Below the pieces are notes generated by a model. The model saw only the letters and a program-made list of their open reading frames with translations, had not been told where the DNA came from and did not search any database. The translations under genes were made by a program, and so were the position numbers. DNA of 64,000 nucleotides from Mycolicibacterium rhodesiae JS60 (GTDB taxonomy: Bacteria; Actinomycetota; Actinomycetes; Mycobacteriales; Mycobacteriaceae), in NCBI GenBank assembly GCA_000230935.2, contig AGIQ01000003.1, positions 744,001 to 808,000 of the forward strand, read 5' to 3'. Positions 61,882 to 64,000 of the stretch are shown piece by piece (positions within the stretch are counted from its first letter, which is position 1; each line of letters begins with the position of its first letter).

Positions 61882-61980
61882 CTGATGCTCCTTCCGACTC
61901 ATTGCGCGACCCATCGCCGGTACCGGTGTCACGGCAGCGTCGCCACTCACCACGCTAGGCCTGTCAATCCTGGTGATCAT

Positions 61981-61994
61981 GGGGCGTTGGTCCC
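61981..61994. promoter_or_regulatory. DosR box between usp and otsB1-like genes
   Basis: GGGGCGTTGGTCCC, 11 of 14 matches to the DosR core, in the 171-bp divergent region. 58 bp before the otsB1-like ATG and about 100 bp before the usp ATG. Confidence 0.6.
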
Positions 61995-62052
61995 CTCCGC
62001 GACGGCCACAAGACCCTGATCGTGGGCGCGCGGATGTGGCAGCGTCGGTGCC

Positions 62053-64000
62053 ATGGCGAGCGAACACCCGTTCGGTGGACCGGCCGGCAACATCGACCGG
62101 GACGGAACGGCCATCAGCTTGCCGGTCACCATCGATCCGCGCTACCACGACGCCGTGCTCTTCGACCTCGACGGCGTTGTCGCCGACACCGCGTCGCTGC
62201 ACGAGGCGGCGTGGGCGGAGTTGTTCGCCGACTACGGCTTCACCGGTGCCGACTACCGGCACTTCGTCGACGGCAAGCCCCGCTACGACGGTGTGCACGA
62301 CTTCCTGGCCGCCCGGGGGGTTTCGCTGCCGTGGGGCTCGCCGTCCGACGTAGGCGACGACACCGTTTGCGGGCTGGGAAACCGCAAGCAGGAGTTGTAC
62401 CTGACCAGGATCGCCCGCGGAGTGCACGCGTTCGAGTCCACCGTGGCCCTGGTTCGTCGGCTCGATGAGCTCGGGGTGGGCACAGCGGTGTATTCGGCCA
62501 GTCGCAACTGCGGCACCGTCCTGGAATCGGCCGGCATCGGCGACTATTTCGCCGTGCGGGTCGACGGGGTGCTGGCCGAGGAGCTGGGCCTGCCCGGCAA
62601 GCCCGACCCCGCGACGCTGCTGGAGACCGCGAACCGTCTCGGTGCACGGCCCGGCCGGTGCGTCGTCGTCGACGACGCCGAAACCGGGGCGGCGGCCGGG
62701 CGCGCCGGCGGGTTCGGACTGGTGATCGGCGTGGATCGATCCGGAAACGCCGCCAAGGACTTGTTGCGATGCGGCGCCGACGTCGTGATCGGTGACCTCG
62801 CCGATGTCACCGTGCGCGCCATCGACCGGCGGATGTCCGTGCTGCCCGATGCCCTACGGTCCTTCGGCCAGGTGGCCGGGGTGGTCTCGGCGCGCCGGCC
62901 GGCGCTGTTCTGCGACTTCGACGGCACGGTGTCCGAGATCGTCGGCGATCCGGCGGCCGCGACCCTGGTGCCCGGTGTGGACAAGGCGCTGCAGACGCTG
63001 GCGACTCTGTGCCCGGTCGCTGTGCTATCCGGTCGAGACCTCGCCGATGTCCGTTCACGCATCAACATCCCCGGCCTGTGGTACGCGGGCAGCCACGGGT
63101 TCGAGGTGATCGCTCCCGACGGTGCACACCACCAGAACGAGGACGCCGCGTCGGCTGTGCCCGCCCTGGCCGATGCCGCTGGCGAACTGGCCGCCGAGCT
63201 GGCCAATATCATCGGAGTTGTCGTGGAGCACAAGCGATTCGCCGTCGCTGTGCACTATCGCAACGCGGCACCGGATGCCGGCGCCACTGTCGCGGCCGCC
63301 GTACATCGGGCCGGCAGTCGGCACGGGCTCAAAGTCACCGGCGGTCGCATGCTCGTCGAACTTCGCCCGAACCTGGACTGGGACAAGGGGAAAACCCTGG
63401 AGTGGATCGCCGATCGTATCGTCGGTCCGGAGCCGTTGCTGCCGATCTACATCGGCGACGATCTCACCGATGAAGACGCATTCGACGCCGTGCTTCACGA
63501 CGGCATCGGAATCGTGGTACGCCACGAAGAGGATGGCGACCGCTCGACTGCCGCGCGGTATTCCCTACCCGATCCGGTCCACGTCGGTGAGTTCATCGAG
63601 CGACTGGTCGACCAGTTTGACGTGGACCGTCAAACACTTTCCAGCCCTTGGTCGTTCACCTTCGGCGGTTACCTGCCTGAACAGGAACAGCTGCGCGAGG
63701 CGCTGTGCACGGTCGGAAACGGTTATCGCGCCACCCGTGGTTGCGCCCCGGAGGCCGATGCCGCGCGGTGCCACTATCCGGGAACCTATGCGGCAGGGCT
63801 CTACAACCGTCTCACCGACGAGATCAAGGGCGTCACGATCGAGAACGAGAGCCTGGTGAACCTGCCGAACTGGCTGTCGCTGAAGTTCCGGATCGACGGC
63901 GGCGACTGGTTCGACATCGACTGCGCCGACGTCCTGTCCTACCGGCAATGCCTGGATCTGCGTCAGGCCGAACTCACTCGAGAGTTCCGCTTCCGGGATC
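62053..64000 (+). CDS. otsB1: OtsB1-like HAD/trehalose-phosphatase/GH65 fusion (partial)
   Basis: Open from the ATG at 62053 to the window end (649 codons seen; Rv2006 has 1327). Domain 1 is a beta-phosphoglucomutase-like HAD with VLFDLDGVVADT (D38, D40). Domain 2 is a trehalose-6-phosphate phosphatase-type HAD with ALFCDFDGTVSEI (about residue 284), GSHGFEVI and YIGDDLTDEDAF. Domain 3 begins at about residue 532 with SFTFGGYLPEQEQLREALC, NGYRATRG and TYAAGLYNRL, the N-terminal part of a GH65 family enzyme (trehalose or maltose phosphorylase). Together this suggests one chain handling trehalose breakdown or interconversion. Behind a DosR box, as in M. tuberculosis. C-terminus beyond the window. 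Confidence 0.92.
   Translation, partial: MASEHPFGGPAGNIDRDGTAISLPVTIDPRYHDAVLFDLDGVVADTASLHEAAWAELFADYGFTGADYRHFVDGKPRYDGVHDFLAARGVSLPWGSPSDVGDDTVCGLGNRKQELYLTRIARGVHAFESTVALVRRLDELGVGTAVYSASRNCGTVLESAGIGDYFAVRVDGVLAEELGLPGKPDPATLLETANRLGARPGRCVVVDDAETGAAAGRAGGFGLVIGVDRSGNAAKDLLRCGADVVIGDLADVTVRAIDRRMSVLPDALRSFGQVAGVVSARRPALFCDFDGTVSEIVGDPAAATLVPGVDKALQTLATLCPVAVLSGRDLADVRSRINIPGLWYAGSHGFEVIAPDGAHHQNEDAASAVPALADAAGELAAELANIIGVVVEHKRFAVAVHYRNAAPDAGATVAAAVHRAGSRHGLKVTGGRMLVELRPNLDWDKGKTLEWIADRIVGPEPLLPIYIGDDLTDEDAFDAVLHDGIGIVVRHEEDGDRSTAARYSLPDPVHVGEFIERLVDQFDVDRQTLSSPWSFTFGGYLPEQEQLREALCTVGNGYRATRGCAPEADAARCHYPGTYAAGLYNRLTDEIKGVTIENESLVNLPNWLSLKFRIDGGDWFDIDCADVLSYRQCLDLRQAELTREFRFRD

Overview
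The window is high-GC actinobacterial DNA, almost certainly from a non-tuberculous Mycobacterium (Mycolicibacterium type). The evidence is a 3079-residue type I fatty acid synthase followed by acpS, a mycolate reductase, an LdtB-type L,D-transpeptidase, a Tat-exported Rv2525c-like protein, and a complete DevR/DevS dormancy regulator pair. From left to right across the first two thirds, the order matches the M. tuberculosis Rv2508c-Rv2525c block as I know it: MFS transporter, cmrA, HerA-like ATPase, orn, tRNA-His, then ldtB, a DUF3618 protein, bcp, an M20 peptidase, acpS, fas and the Rv2525c homologue.

Layout. 1-4.2 kb is core genome. At 4.25 kb lies tRNA-His(GTG), and its 3' end plus terminator is repeated at 15.88 kb. 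These 38-bp repeats (53 bp with one mismatch) bound an 11.6-kb genomic island of lower GC and accessory content. In order it holds two frameshifted genes near the tRNA, a TcmP-like protein, a convergent DUF5131 (phage Gp37/Gp68) protein with a LexA-type SOS box, a DUF6308-like gene, a pair of small membrane proteins, a serine recombinase translationally coupled to a uracil-DNA-glycosylase-like gene, an AAA ATPase overlapping a small PIN-like gene, and a DUF4238 gene. No tyrosine integrase is visible in it. The island is the best candidate for poorly described biology here (mobile defence or DNA-modification cargo).

16.3-31 kb holds two tandem paralogues of unknown function, an amidohydrolase, ldtB, tRNA-Lys, two exported carbohydrate-active proteins (glycoside hydrolase and PQQ-type sugar dehydrogenase), a GlcD-like oxidase, a cytochrome P450, a DUF3618 protein and bcp. 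Next comes a roughly 550-bp disturbed zone holding a cysteine-rich small ORF and a second bcp 3' end, then an M20 peptidase, an ArsR-VOC operon and acpS. 31-41.5 kb is fas and the Rv2525c homologue.

41.7-64 kb is a transporter, an acyl-CoA dehydrogenase and a wax-ester/triacylglycerol synthase leading into a dense dormancy (DosR/DevR) cluster. The cluster contains a magnesium-type P-type ATPase, PEP synthase, an Rv2004c-like kinase, an Acg-like nitroreductase, an SRPBCC protein, a DUF1876 protein, an Rv2030c-like fusion, pfkB, a universal stress protein, devR, devS, a second universal stress protein and a three-domain OtsB1-like protein cut by the window end. Five DosR-box-like palindromes sit in four of its intergenic regions. 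Together these genes suggest an oxygen- and redox-responsive programme of ion transport, gluconeogenic or glycolytic rerouting, lipid storage and ribosome or stress protection.
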